Notes under the pieces: generated by a model
The model's database searches: none
The model's input: the letters and a program-made list of their open reading frames with translations, nothing else
What the model was told of the DNA's origin: nothing
Made by a program: the position numbers and the translations under genes
Part shown: piece by piece, positions 17,579 to 25,869 of the stretch
Position numbering within the stretch: the stretch's first letter is position 1
Layout: each line of letters starts with the position of its first letter
Assembly (NCBI GenBank): GCA_009842245.1
Contig: VYFT01000051.1
Span: 5,793-46,604 of the forward strand
Source: Gammaproteobacteria bacterium
GTDB taxonomy: Bacteria > Pseudomonadota > Gammaproteobacteria > Pseudomonadales > Azotimanducaceae
DNA length: 40,812 nt
Reading direction: 5' to 3'

Positions 17579-18460
17579 ATGTCCAATTTTGGTTACGTCG
17601 CTCCTACGACCGTAGAGGAAACTCTTTCGGTGCTAAAACGGGCAACGGATCAAGGTCAACGAGCCCAGATTCTTGCGGGTGGAACCGATGTAATCGTGCA
17701 AATGCGTTCAGTCGACAATTCACATCGTTTGTTTGTTGACATCAAAGCGCTACGAGAGACCAATGAAGTTCTTATCGAAGAAGAGCAGGTCTATATTGGT
17801 GCTGCGATACCATCGGGTGTGCTCAATGAAAACGCAACACTAAAGACATTATTACCAGGTTTGCTTGAGTCAGCGGACTTAATTGGTTCGACTCAAATTC
17901 AGGGGCGCGCATCAATCGGTGGAAATCTGTGCAATTCGTCTCCGGCAGGAGACACGATCCCTGCGTTGATTGCGAACGCTGCGATTTGTGTGATTGCGAC
18001 TAGCGAGGGAATTCGAACAGTTCCAGTGGAAAACTTTGTTACGGGCGTAGGACGCAACTGCCTTGTTGGTAATGAGTTCTTACTTGGCTTTCAAATACCA
18101 CGACCTTCAACGGGCACTGGCGATGCATATTTACGCTTTATTCCGCGCACTGAGATGGATATCGCCGTTGTTGGGGCCGCGGTGGCAGTGACGTTGGGTC
18201 AAGATGGAATTTGTTCGCACGCCCGAGTCGCGATTGGAGCGGTTGCACCTACACCATTGCTGGTAGACGCAGCTGGTGTGGCTCTTGTCGATACGCCGGT
18301 TGATGAAGAAGCTTTACGACGAGCTGCGCAGATTTGCAGTGACGCATCCCAACCGATCACGGACAAACGGGGTACGATCGAATACCGCCGCAAAGTAGTT
18401 GGTGTATTGTGTCGTCGGGCGGGCGCAATCGCAAGAGACCGTGCCTTGTCTAACCAATAA
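17579..18460 (+). CDS. Molybdenum hydroxylase, FAD-binding subunit (CoxM/XdhB type)
   Basis: This is the 293-residue FAD subunit of a xanthine dehydrogenase/CO dehydrogenase-family enzyme, passing electrons from the iron-sulfur subunit to an acceptor. The two FAD pyrophosphate motifs are AGGTDVIVQM (about 32-41) and ASIGGNLCNSSPAGD (about 108-122), followed by the C-terminal CO_deh_flav_C-like domain (YLRFIPRTEMDIA). ATG 17579 is chosen because AGGAAA lies 5-10 bases upstream and the protein begins with the family's SNFGYVAPTTVEE; an open frame upstream is probably not translated. It is the first gene of a four-gene operon and the physiological substrate is unknown. Confidence 0.9.
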   Translation: MSNFGYVAPTTVEETLSVLKRATDQGQRAQILAGGTDVIVQMRSVDNSHRLFVDIKALRETNEVLIEEEQVYIGAAIPSGVLNENATLKTLLPGLLESADLIGSTQIQGRASIGGNLCNSSPAGDTIPALIANAAICVIATSEGIRTVPVENFVTGVGRNCLVGNEFLLGFQIPRPSTGTGDAYLRFIPRTEMDIAVVGAAVAVTLGQDGICSHARVAIGAVAPTPLLVDAAGVALVDTPVDEEALRRAAQICSDASQPITDKRGTIEYRRKVVGVLCRRAGAIARDRALSNQ

Positions 18461-18487
18461 TGAGAGAGAAATAGTTCAGATGAAGAG

Positions 18488-18976
18488 ATGCACATGACCA
18501 AGATTTATGTCTCCACAATAGTTAACGGTAGACCTGAAGACGTACTCTGTGAAGCACATCAGTCTTTACTCGACCTGTTGCGCGACGAAATTGGTCTTAC
18601 CGGAACTAAAGAAGGTTGTGGTACAGGTGACTGCGGAGCGTGTACAGTGCTCTTAGACGATCGATTGGTTTGTTCGTGTTTAGTACTTGCACCAGAGGCC
18701 CATGGGAAAGAAATTACGACCGTTGAGGGTATCGCGGATTCGCAAGACGGTTTACACGTCGTGCAGCAAAAACTATTAGAACACGCTGCCTTACAGTGTG
18801 GGGTCTGCACCCCTGGTTTTGTCGTAGCAGCTAAAGCGTTGCTTGACAAACACTCGGACCCAGATGAAGAGACGATTCGCTACTGGTTAGCAGGGAACTT
18901 ATGCCGGTGTACCGGCTACGACAAAATTATTCGCGCGGTTCAAGATGCCGCACAAGAACTAGCAACAACGAAGTAA
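18488..18976 (+). CDS. Molybdenum hydroxylase, [2Fe-2S] subunit (CoxS/XdhC-type small subunit)
   Basis: The 162-residue subunit carries the two [2Fe-2S] clusters that connect the molybdenum site with FAD. All eight cysteine ligands are visible: C44, C49, C52 and C64 in the plant-ferredoxin-like domain (GCGTGDCGACTV), and C104, C107, C139 and C141 in the helical domain (QCGVCTPGF and NLCRCTGYD). Two close starts are possible, ATG 18488 and ATG 18494. It lies 27 bases after the FAD subunit and 15 before the large subunit, so they are surely one transcript. Confidence 0.94.
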   Translation: MHMTKIYVSTIVNGRPEDVLCEAHQSLLDLLRDEIGLTGTKEGCGTGDCGACTVLLDDRLVCSCLVLAPEAHGKEITTVEGIADSQDGLHVVQQKLLEHAALQCGVCTPGFVVAAKALLDKHSDPDEETIRYWLAGNLCRCTGYDKIIRAVQDAAQELATTK

Positions 18977-18991
18977 GGAACACTTTCAACG

Positions 18992-21214
18992 ATGGCAGAT
19001 GCTGCAAACTATAAAGCAATCGGAACTCGACCAATACGCCCTGACGGTATTGAAAAGGTTACGGGTCGAGCAAACTTTGGTGCAGATTTAAACCTACCCG
19101 ACATGTTGCATGGTAAGGTTCTGCGAAGTCCACATGCACATGCCCGAATCAAACGAATAGATCTGTCGAAAGCACTTGCAGTCGATGGCGTTTACGCAGC
19201 AGTCTCTAGTGCCGATTTTCCTCAAGAGGTCACGTCGAGTCTAAGCATCAATATCTTGGCTCGTGACAAAGCACTATATCACGGTCATGCGATTGCCGCG
19301 GTCGCAGCACGAACTCCTCGCATCGCGGAGGAAGCGATCGAACTAATCGAGGTTGAGTATGAAGTTCTAGCTCCAGTTCTATCCTTAGACGAAGCCATGC
19401 AGGAGAACGCGACACTTGTCAATGAACATTTACGAACAAACGACGAAGAATCAGCCCCGCCGAGCAATATTGCCTCAACTCAAAAATTTGAACGCGGCGA
19501 TGTACAAAAAGGGTTTGATGAAGCGGATGTGATTGTTGAAGAAGCGTTTAGAGTTCCGTCTGCGCATCAAGGCTATATCGAACCACACGCGTGCGTAGCA
19601 ACAAGTAATCCCGGTGGTCGCGTGACCATTTGGTGCACCACGCAGGGTCCATTTGAAGTTCGAAGTGCGACTGCTGGCGTATTAGCCAAAACCGTATCAG
19701 ACATTAAAGTCATACCATCAGAAATAGGTGGAGGTTTTGGGGGTAAGACAGTGGTATATTTGGAACCAGTCGCAGTGCGTTTGTCGGAATTGACGGGTAA
19801 GCCGGTGAAGATGGTAATGAATCGAGAGGAGGTCTTTCGAGCTACCGGCCCAGCATCAGCGACACTATGCAAGATTAAAGTTGGTGCTACAAAAGATGGT
19901 CGGATTACTGCAGCACAGGCATGGTTAGCGTACGAAGCTGGGGCGTTTCCTGGTTCTCCAGTAGGTCCTGGGGCCATGTCGGTCTTTGCTCCGTATGACT
20001 TAGAGAATTTCTTGGTCGAGGGCTACGACGTTTTGGTAAATAAACCCAAGGTAGCGGCATACCGTGCGCCTGGAGCTCCACAGTCTATGCATGCAATGGA
20101 GTGTGCTATTGACGAACTAGCGCAGCGGCTTGATATGGATCCAATTGACCTTCGTTTAAAGAATGCTGCCAAAGAAGGCACAGTCGCACCTTACGGTCCA
20201 AAGTTTCCACCGATTGGTCTCGTGAAATGCTTGGAAGCCGCTAAGCGTCATCCAAATTACGCAACAAAACCGGAAGAAGGTGTCGGTCGTGGGGTTGCAG
20301 TCGGCTTTTGGTTTAACATAGGAATGCAATCCAGCGCAGAAGTCTGCGTAGCCGAGGACGGTGCTGTGTCAATTATGGAAGGAAGTCCGGACATCGGTGG
20401 ATCTCGGGCGTCGATGTGTTTGATGGCAGCGGAGACTCTAGGTGTTCCCTACGAAACTATAAACGCACATGTCGGTGACACGGAATCGACGGGGTTCTGT
20501 AATCTGACGGGTGGGAGTCGAACAACATTTGCAACCGGACTGGCAGTTGTAAAGGCCTGTGAGGATGTCATAGCCCAATGTAAAGCTCGCGCGGCACTGA
20601 CGTGGGAATTAGACGTCGATCAAGTAGAGTGGCAGGACGGTCGAGCAGTACCCAAACCTGGAGTGAATATAGACGTCGATCCGTTGTCACTAGCAGAAAT
20701 TGCGAAGACTATGAGTCGCACTGGTGGGCCATTGCTTGGTCGAGCTAGCTTGAACGCACAGGGCGCAGGCGCATGCTTTTCAGTGAATTGGACGGATGTA
20801 ATCATCGACCGTGAAACGGGTAAGGTAGATGTCAAAGCATTTACCGCGGTACAAGACGCGGGACGCGCCATTCATCCAGCATATGTAGAAGGACAGATGC
20901 AAGGTGGAGCCGTGCAGGGTTTAGGTTGGGCGCTGAACGAAGAGTACATCTACGATGGCAATGGTGTCGTCGAAAACGCTAGCTTTTTGGATTATCGAGT
21001 TCCTGTCGCCTCAGACATGCCGATGATCGACTGTGAAATCATTGAAGTACCTAATCCCTCACATCCTTACGGAGTTCGTGGAGTAGGGGAAACGCCTATC
21101 GTCGCACCTCTTGCAGCTACGTCTAATGCCGTGAGAGATGTACTTGGATTTCGAATCAACGACTTACCGTTGTCGCCACCAAACGTACTTGCGGCTATCG
21201 ACGCAGCTGAGTAA
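18992..21214 (+). CDS. Molybdenum hydroxylase, large molybdopterin-binding subunit (xanthine dehydrogenase family, substrate unknown)
   Basis: The 740-residue catalytic subunit has the N-terminal aldehyde oxidase/xanthine dehydrogenase a/b hammerhead domain (VTGRANFGADLN, then HGKVLRSPHAHA) and the long molybdopterin-binding domain. Visible are EIGGGFGGK, the active-site loop AAYRAPGAPQS, and near residue 700 GVGETPIVAP with the catalytic glutamate. The loop is AYRAPG, not the AYxCSFR of form I CO dehydrogenase nor the AYRGAGR of form II, so CO oxidation is not supported; a purine, aldehyde or aromatic N-heterocycle is more likely. The start is ATG at 18992 with AAGGAA upstream. No XdhC/CoxD-type maturation gene is in the window. 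Confidence 0.9.
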   Translation: MADAANYKAIGTRPIRPDGIEKVTGRANFGADLNLPDMLHGKVLRSPHAHARIKRIDLSKALAVDGVYAAVSSADFPQEVTSSLSINILARDKALYHGHAIAAVAARTPRIAEEAIELIEVEYEVLAPVLSLDEAMQENATLVNEHLRTNDEESAPPSNIASTQKFERGDVQKGFDEADVIVEEAFRVPSAHQGYIEPHACVATSNPGGRVTIWCTTQGPFEVRSATAGVLAKTVSDIKVIPSEIGGGFGGKTVVYLEPVAVRLSELTGKPVKMVMNREEVFRATGPASATLCKIKVGATKDGRITAAQAWLAYEAGAFPGSPVGPGAMSVFAPYDLENFLVEGYDVLVNKPKVAAYRAPGAPQSMHAMECAIDELAQRLDMDPIDLRLKNAAKEGTVAPYGPKFPPIGLVKCLEAAKRHPNYATKPEEGVGRGVAVGFWFNIGMQSSAEVCVAEDGAVSIMEGSPDIGGSRASMCLMAAETLGVPYETINAHVGDTESTGFCNLTGGSRTTFATGLAVVKACEDVIAQCKARAALTWELDVDQVEWQDGRAVPKPGVNIDVDPLSLAEIAKTMSRTGGPLLGRASLNAQGAGACFSVNWTDVIIDRETGKVDVKAFTAVQDAGRAIHPAYVEGQMQGGAVQGLGWALNEEYIYDGNGVVENASFLDYRVPVASDMPMIDCEIIEVPNPSHPYGVRGVGETPIVAPLAATSNAVRDVLGFRINDLPLSPPNVLAAIDAAE

Positions 21215-21248
21215 ATTTAGACGTTGCGATGGTAGGAAATAGGGAAAC

Positions 21249-21491
21249 ATGGCACGTGTAGTCTTCCCAGATCATTTACACCGCTTCACTCAAGGAACGC
21301 ATGAGCTAGAAGTCGACTGCGCTTCGTTTCGGCAGCTTGTTCGAGTACTTGAAGAAAAGTGGCCGGGGATTGAATCAGCTCTAAGCAGTACCGCCGTTGC
21401 AATTGATGGTCAGATCTTTCAGGACGCGTGGTTTGAAAAAATCTCACCAAATAGTGAAGTATTTTTCCTACAACGAATTGAAGGCGGTTAG
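21249..21491 (+). CDS. MoaD/ThiS-family ubiquitin-like protein with C-terminal Gly-Gly
   Basis: This 80-residue protein looks like a beta-grasp sulfur carrier: short length, the hydrophobic pattern of MoaD (ASFRQLVRVLEEKWPGIESAL, split over two helices), the late SPNSEVFFLQRIEGG and an end exactly at Gly-Gly. In MoaD and ThiS the terminal glycine is adenylated and thiocarboxylated to deliver sulfur. It lies 34 bases after the molybdenum subunit and looks like the fourth gene of the operon. It could supply sulfur for the cofactor or be a dedicated accessory of this hydroxylase. It is not closely like housekeeping MoaD, and moaE is not adjacent. The start is ATG at 21249. Confidence 0.8.
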   Translation: MARVVFPDHLHRFTQGTHELEVDCASFRQLVRVLEEKWPGIESALSSTAVAIDGQIFQDAWFEKISPNSEVFFLQRIEGG

Positions 21492-21515
21492 TTTCCTACA
21501 AACCGTATTCGGATA

Positions 21516-21767
21516 CTAGGCTTCGATCTGGCTAAACTCCGATCGACAGATCGGATGCAACCGTTCCGGCACTACCACACGATGTCGCTCGCGAGTGCTC
21601 TTTTGCCCTGATGTACTTCTAAAAGCACTAGCAGAACCGAAGTTTACCAAATCTCCAACGAAATTCCACGCACCACCGGCAGCATCAATTTCAAAAATCG
21701 AAAGACACAATCCTTCAAGAAAATCTCCATTAGGAACCACTAAAAGAGAAATGTAGAATTTTTGTGG
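21516..21767 (-). pseudogene. Truncated remnant of an unidentified gene (left copy)
   Basis: On the minus strand a frame is open from a stop near 21768 to a stop at 21516. It includes VVPNGDFLEG and then FEIDAAGGAWNFVGDLVNFG followed by SASAFRST. The 5' part of any real gene is missing, because the promoter and signal peptide of the outer-membrane gene lie directly behind it. A recognisably similar but broken frame exists in the right arm (25870-26054). Differences between the two include many at third codon positions, which suggests they descend from a real coding sequence. The product was not recognised. Confidence 0.5.
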
Positions 21768-22769
21768 TTAACCAAGATTCTATTGGAGAAATCTAACATG
21801 AGAATCCATAAATTTTCTCTTCCTGTGATCATCGCTGGATTTGCACTGACGTTTCTACTCGCCGGCAGCCTATCAGCAAAAGAAAGGGGGTGGTACGTTT
21901 ACGGTGGTTTTTCCTATTGGAACGACGCGAACCATTGGGAAAATGAAAGCTATTTAGCCTACCGTTTACCCGGTTTTAGTACAACTGGTTGGAGAAGGGA
22001 CGGTTCCGCTAGCCAACTTTCCCTCGGTATAGGTTTTAACTTCAACAAAAATTGGGCGATTGAATTTTTTAACACGGGGACACCGGATCTGATCATTCCC
22101 GGAACCCATTGGTTGATTCCTCCGATAGAACCCGATGACGAGCCGGTGTCTGCGTCGTGGGAAGTCTCTACGACGGACGGAAGTTTTTTCGGTATGTCAG
22201 TCATCTACGACCACTACCTCAACGAACGAGTTTCTCTATTTTTGAAGGTAGGTTTTGGGTTTGGCGATCGTCTATGGACAGTGGACAGTACTTTGACGGA
22301 TTCCCATCGTGAGCTGCTTTATGAACAGATGCCTGATCGAGCGCCGCGAGGTCCATGCTGCACCACCGACGATTTGTATGCCGTAGGTGTGCGAATGCCT
22401 TTATTTCATTATCCCAACATCTCCATCACGTTCGAATACCAGTTCGTATCGCCCTATCATCAGGATTTTAAATCAAGGGAAACGGACGATGAAGCGTCTC
22501 CACCTCAAGGGACCAGGCAGTACAAATCGGGAAAAATGTCAACCTTCAAAACCGGCATCCAGTTGCATTTCTGACTTTGCTCCCTGGTAGAGTAGTAGTT
22601 TCGATGTGGGTGGAGAGATTAGTAGTTAGTGGACCTCATAGGAAATGCATGTTGTGATCATGATGTCCGATTTGACTACGATTGGCTTCATTCACGATCT
22701 TTACTCTTCCCATTTTCACGCATTTTTTAAAATTTCAGCAATCCAGACTTCGCAGGGCAGACCTACCCC
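21590..22769 (+). repeat. Inverted duplication, left arm
   Basis: This arm aligns with the reverse complement of about 24862-26040 with almost no net length change: paired landmarks add up to about 47630 all along. In order it holds part of the remnant gene (-), the upstream region with palindrome TGGTTAACCA (21765-21774), the outer-membrane gene (+), a spacer and the end of an IS3-family element (-). Similarity is clear but far from perfect, so the duplication is old. Boundaries are set by eye to within about 20 bases. Confidence 0.85.
21798..22574 (+). CDS. Outer-membrane beta-barrel protein, paralogue 1
   Basis: The 258-residue product has a signal peptide (MRIHKFSLP, hydrophobic core VIIAGFALTFLLAG, probable cleavage after SLSA). 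It then has alternating aromatic strands such as GWYVYGGFSYW, SQLSLGIGFNFNKNWAIEFF, VSLFLKVGFGFG and ISITFEYQF, and ends in phenylalanine (IQLHF) as outer-membrane barrels do. It looks like a small 8-stranded OmpA/OmpW-type barrel without a peptidoglycan-binding domain. ATG 21798 has GGAG about 9 bases upstream; an open frame from 21762 lacks a ribosome-binding site. The paralogue at 25057-25827 shares the whole length, with most differences in the loop after STLTDSHRELL. The function is unknown. Confidence 0.82.
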   Translation: MRIHKFSLPVIIAGFALTFLLAGSLSAKERGWYVYGGFSYWNDANHWENESYLAYRLPGFSTTGWRRDGSASQLSLGIGFNFNKNWAIEFFNTGTPDLIIPGTHWLIPPIEPDDEPVSASWEVSTTDGSFFGMSVIYDHYLNERVSLFLKVGFGFGDRLWTVDSTLTDSHRELLYEQMPDRAPRGPCCTTDDLYAVGVRMPLFHYPNISITFEYQFVSPYHQDFKSRETDDEASPPQGTRQYKSGKMSTFKTGIQLHF

Positions 22770-22948
22770 AACGACAAGTGCCGTGGGTAGGAATTGTGAA
22801 AGCCTTCTCTCAATTCAAACATCCGTGCTCGTGCGGTCGCTAGGCTCGGAAAATATCGTCGTGGTTGTCGGAGGATAGCTCCAGTTCTCAACGTCGTAAA
22901 GAAACTCTCGGCTATTGCGTTGTCATAGCACTCACCTACCGATCCAAT
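22700..22948 (-). mobile_element. IS3-family transposase (OrfB) 3' remnant
   Basis: Read on the minus strand, 22948-22760 gives IGSVGECYDNAIAESFF, matching the IS3 OrfB block that contains the catalytic Glu of the DDE triad. Then come FPSLATARARMFEL and EGFHNSYPRHLSLG, matching the family's C-terminal region. The expected Tyr after LSLG is a TAG stop. The first two catalytic Asp and all upstream sequence are missing, so the element is dead. The stretch near 22704-22720 resembles a terminal inverted repeat. The remnant begins inside the last codons of the receptor gene at 22936. Confidence 0.82.
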
Positions 22949-24660
22949 AGCAACGAAACCGCTATCGAGATCTGTTGTCCCGGTGTGTGGTAGCCATAAA
23001 CGTGGTAATACGTTTCATCAAGTAGATTGAAGACTTCGAATGATGTTTCAATAACATCGTTCCAACGATACGAGAGAGAGCCGTCAACGACCAAGTAAGC
23101 ATCTAGCGTTAAACACCCCCTCCAGCACCTATCGACGGCTTCGTCCACCCATCGAAGCGTCAAGTTTGAACTTACGCTAGCTGCTGTGTAATAGACTGTA
23201 CCAGCTAGTATGTTTGTCGGTCGTCGTTCCGTTTGCCGGTATGGTTGATCCGCTCCTGTTCGTGCTTCCGAATTCAGGTGGGAAAATGCAATATTGGTCG
23301 ACAGCTGTCGGTTCCAGGTGTGTCTCCAAAGTAGTTCTATACCTCGGTTTCTGCCGTAATCAATGTTCTCGCTTACGTTTCTGCCGAACGAAATTTTGTC
23401 TCGCAATCGAGTGGTGAATCGTGTCCCTTGAATCGTTGTAGTTGCGGACGAATATTTTGCGCCAAAACTCAAACCTGTACCACGCTCCGGTTTAACGTTG
23501 GGATTCGGAAGCCATTTCTGCCCCCAACCATAACGATCTACCATCGAAGGAAACGCTATAGTCTGATGATCGAATTCAAAGTAGACAACGAGACCAGATT
23601 CTCTCGCGCCGATGTTCTCGACGAGCCAAGCGAAATGAACCGATTTTGACAATATGGGTTCATCTTGAGAGGAATCTATACGTGTCAGTGACGCATTCCA
23701 AGAAAGTTGTCGATAAGCTTGGTCGTACTTTGCGCGGAGGTAATTTACTCCAATTGGCTTGCGGGTGGGTTCTCCACGAACTACCGACTTGTTCACGTCA
23801 TAGACTTGATCAAGTTCCCATGTCAGCCACTCCGCAATCGGGGTGGACAATGACAGTTTGGTTCGCGTCCCTGTTGTATTGTTGTTAAATGACTCGAACC
23901 AAGTCGCCCGGTTCAGCGAAGAAGATATTCGAACGTTCAACCGATCTAGCAGAACGCCAGTAACGCCGATTAATCCCTGATCGATTTCGGCGCGACCACG
24001 ATCATATCCTTGTGCCACGGACGCGAAACGTACTGTTGATTGCCAATTTGAACCAGCAAAGTGATAGTGTCCGACAACATGCTCGACACCGTCTAAATCT
24101 CCATCTCCTAATATGTCGATGCCTTCCCAGTCCTTTCGTGAAATGGAAATGTTGTGTTGGTCAACACCGTAAGTGAATTCCGCGTGATCGCCCGCGCTAC
24201 CGTAAGCCAAATTAATACTTCGTCGTGCGTCGGACGACGACTCGAGATTAATCACACCACCGATTGATCCCGAACCAGGTGTAGCAGAGAAATGTAGTAG
24301 GTCGATTCCAGTGCATGAGAGTGAGGCAAAGTTAAAGTCCGACACTGGGTCAGCAATATCGTAGCCATCAATCTGAATCCCAATGTGATTTGCTTCAGAA
24401 CCGCGACTTCGAATTTGCCCGATGCTATTGTCAAACGCTAGGCTCGAAATCGGTTTCAGCACGTCAGCAGGAGAGCCAAACATCCTCACTGAATTGACGA
24501 CCTCAGAGTACTCTACATAGGATTGATCCTTTTCGACAATAACCTCTTCGATTTCGTTGTCGTCACTGTCCTGGTCTTCCTCGCCATACATCTGTCCCGA
24601 TATACCGAGTGAGGAGAGAACTATGGCTGTGAGTAAAGAAAGTGTGTTGTTTGAATTCAA
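22936..24660 (-). CDS. TonB-dependent outer-membrane receptor (BtuB-like), altered C-terminus
   Basis: Such receptors import scarce ligands across the outer membrane with energy from TonB. The TTG at 24660 (AGGA 5-6 bases upstream) gives 574 residues with a signal peptide (LSLLTAIVLSSLGISG), a TonB-box-like IEEVIVEKD, and a plug domain with IRSRGSEANHIGIQIDGYD and GSGSIGGVINLESS. A barrel follows, ending FEVFNLLDETYYHVYGYHTPGQ, like the end of BtuB. A longer frame from GTG 24780 adds 40 residues with no signal-like character. The end SLLLDR lacks the terminal Phe of barrel proteins, and these last codons coincide with IS3 sequence. The ligand is unknown; no cobalamin riboswitch was seen. Confidence 0.82.
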   Translation of the reverse strand: MNSNNTLSLLTAIVLSSLGISGQMYGEEDQDSDDNEIEEVIVEKDQSYVEYSEVVNSVRMFGSPADVLKPISSLAFDNSIGQIRSRGSEANHIGIQIDGYDIADPVSDFNFASLSCTGIDLLHFSATPGSGSIGGVINLESSSDARRSINLAYGSAGDHAEFTYGVDQHNISISRKDWEGIDILGDGDLDGVEHVVGHYHFAGSNWQSTVRFASVAQGYDRGRAEIDQGLIGVTGVLLDRLNVRISSSLNRATWFESFNNNTTGTRTKLSLSTPIAEWLTWELDQVYDVNKSVVRGEPTRKPIGVNYLRAKYDQAYRQLSWNASLTRIDSSQDEPILSKSVHFAWLVENIGARESGLVVYFEFDHQTIAFPSMVDRYGWGQKWLPNPNVKPERGTGLSFGAKYSSATTTIQGTRFTTRLRDKISFGRNVSENIDYGRNRGIELLWRHTWNRQLSTNIAFSHLNSEARTGADQPYRQTERRPTNILAGTVYYTAASVSSNLTLRWVDEAVDRCWRGCLTLDAYLVVDGSLSYRWNDVIETSFEVFNLLDETYYHVYGYHTPGQQISIAVSLLLDR

Positions 24661-24861
24661 TTTTTGTCCTAGTAGCGCGGTAAATGGATTGAATGGCGAA
24701 CATTGGTCGTCATGGCTAAAAATCAAGCGTTTAGGAAGATTCAAACGCAAGCACGCACATGCCGGCTCCCACAATCGCACTTGAGTCAGTGGTAGCTTGT
24801 GGAAATTTTAAATAGTTTGTCTTTGCGACTCTCCTACCTGTCAAGAGACTCTGACCGTAAA

Positions 24862-24927
24862 GGGGTAGGGCTCATGTGCGAACTTTGAAGTGCTTTAATA
24901 CCAAAAAGTGCGCAAAAATGGGAGAAG
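24862..24927 (+). mobile_element. IS3-family element end, second fragment
   Basis: This short stretch mirrors 22704-22769. Its plus-strand frame reads GGG TAG then GSCANFEVL and a stop, aligning with the last residues of IS3 OrfB (LGY.SPxxFE) with the same stop in place of Tyr. GTGCGCAAAAATGGGAGAAG (24908-24927) resembles the terminal inverted repeat of IS3-group elements. It is the inner boundary of the right arm of the inverted duplication; the rest of the transposase is not present here. Confidence 0.55.
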
Positions 24928-25056
24928 TAAAGATCGTGAATGAAGCCAATCCTAGTCAAATCGGACATCGGGGTCACAACATGAACTACCTAAGAGCTCC
25001 ACTAACAACGAATCTCTCAACACATATCAAATTTACGACTCTACCACGGAACAAAA

Positions 25057-25827
25057 TCACAAACGCCACTGGATGCCGATTTCGAAGGTTGACGCTTTTC
25101 CACTTACGTATGGCGTGATAAATTCTGGACCAGACGAGGTTTCGGCCCATGCCGCTCTATGATAATCCCTTACAGCATGCCGTACGAACTTGTACTCAAA
25201 CGTGATCGAGACCTTGGTATACTGAAATAGAGGCATTCTCGTACCAATTGCATAAACACGCGTCCTGGTGTCATGCTCCTGTCCCCTGTAAGGTATCTGT
25301 TCAGCAAGCAGTACACGATGGGATCCCGTCAGAGTACTCTCCAATTTCTTAGCATTACCGCTCAACCCTAAACCTACTTTCAAAAATAAAGATACTCGTT
25401 CTCTCACGTATAGGTCGTAGATGACTAAGATACCGTAAAAATTTTCGCCCTTCAGAGAGACTTCCCAAGACGCAGAAACCGGCTCGTCATCTGGTTCGAC
25501 CATAGGTATCAACAAATGGGTTCCGGGAATGATTTCATCCGGTATCCCACTGCTAAAAACTTCAATCGCCCAGTTTTTATTGATGTTAAAACCTATACCG
25601 ACAGAAAGTTGGCTAGCCGAACTGTCTCTTGTCCAACCAGTTGTACTAAAACCGGGTAAAAAGGTGGCAAAATAGCTTTCATTTTCCCACCCTTGCATGT
25701 CGTGCCAATAGGAAAGGCCACCGTGAACGTACCACCCCCTTTCTTTTGCTGATAGGTCACCGGCGATTAAAAATGTCAGTGCAAATCCAACGACGATCAC
25801 AGGAAGTGAAAATCTTGAGACTCTCAT
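25057..25827 (-). CDS. Outer-membrane beta-barrel protein, paralogue 2
   Basis: The 256-residue protein is a full-length paralogue of the product at 21798-22574. It shares the signal peptide (FSLPVIVVGFALTFLIAG, cleavage after LSA), KERGWYVHGGLSYW, ENESYFATFLPGFSTTGW, SASQLSVGIGFNINKNWAIE and PDDEPVSASWEVS. The loop after STLTGSHRVLL (EQIPYRGQEHDTRTR) and the one near the C-terminus differ strongly from paralogue 1. The last residue is Leu (IQWRL), not Phe. ATG 25827 has GGGAG 9 bases upstream, conserved with the other copy. It is transcribed toward the TonB receptor. Conservation of the reading frame suggests it is functional; the role is unknown. Confidence 0.82.
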   Translation of the reverse strand: MRVSRFSLPVIVVGFALTFLIAGDLSAKERGWYVHGGLSYWHDMQGWENESYFATFLPGFSTTGWTRDSSASQLSVGIGFNINKNWAIEVFSSGIPDEIIPGTHLLIPMVEPDDEPVSASWEVSLKGENFYGILVIYDLYVRERVSLFLKVGLGLSGNAKKLESTLTGSHRVLLAEQIPYRGQEHDTRTRVYAIGTRMPLFQYTKVSITFEYKFVRHAVRDYHRAAWAETSSGPEFITPYVSGKASTFEIGIQWRL

Positions 25828-25869
25828 GTTAGATTTCTCCCACAGAATCTTGGTTAACCACAGAAATTC

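Noticed and set aside
18992..21214. Annotation as carbon monoxide dehydrogenase large subunit
   Set aside because: The active-site loop is AYRAPG; form I enzymes have AYxCSFR and form II AYRGAGR, so CO oxidation is not supported.
21538..21555. TCCGATC/GATCGGA hairpin after the MoaD-like gene as a terminator
   Set aside because: There is no T-run on the plus strand side, and the bases lie within the remnant reading frame.
24661..24900. Cobalamin riboswitch before the BtuB-like receptor
   Set aside because: Only isolated short matches to B12-box-like bases are present; the ordered conserved segments of the riboswitch are missing.
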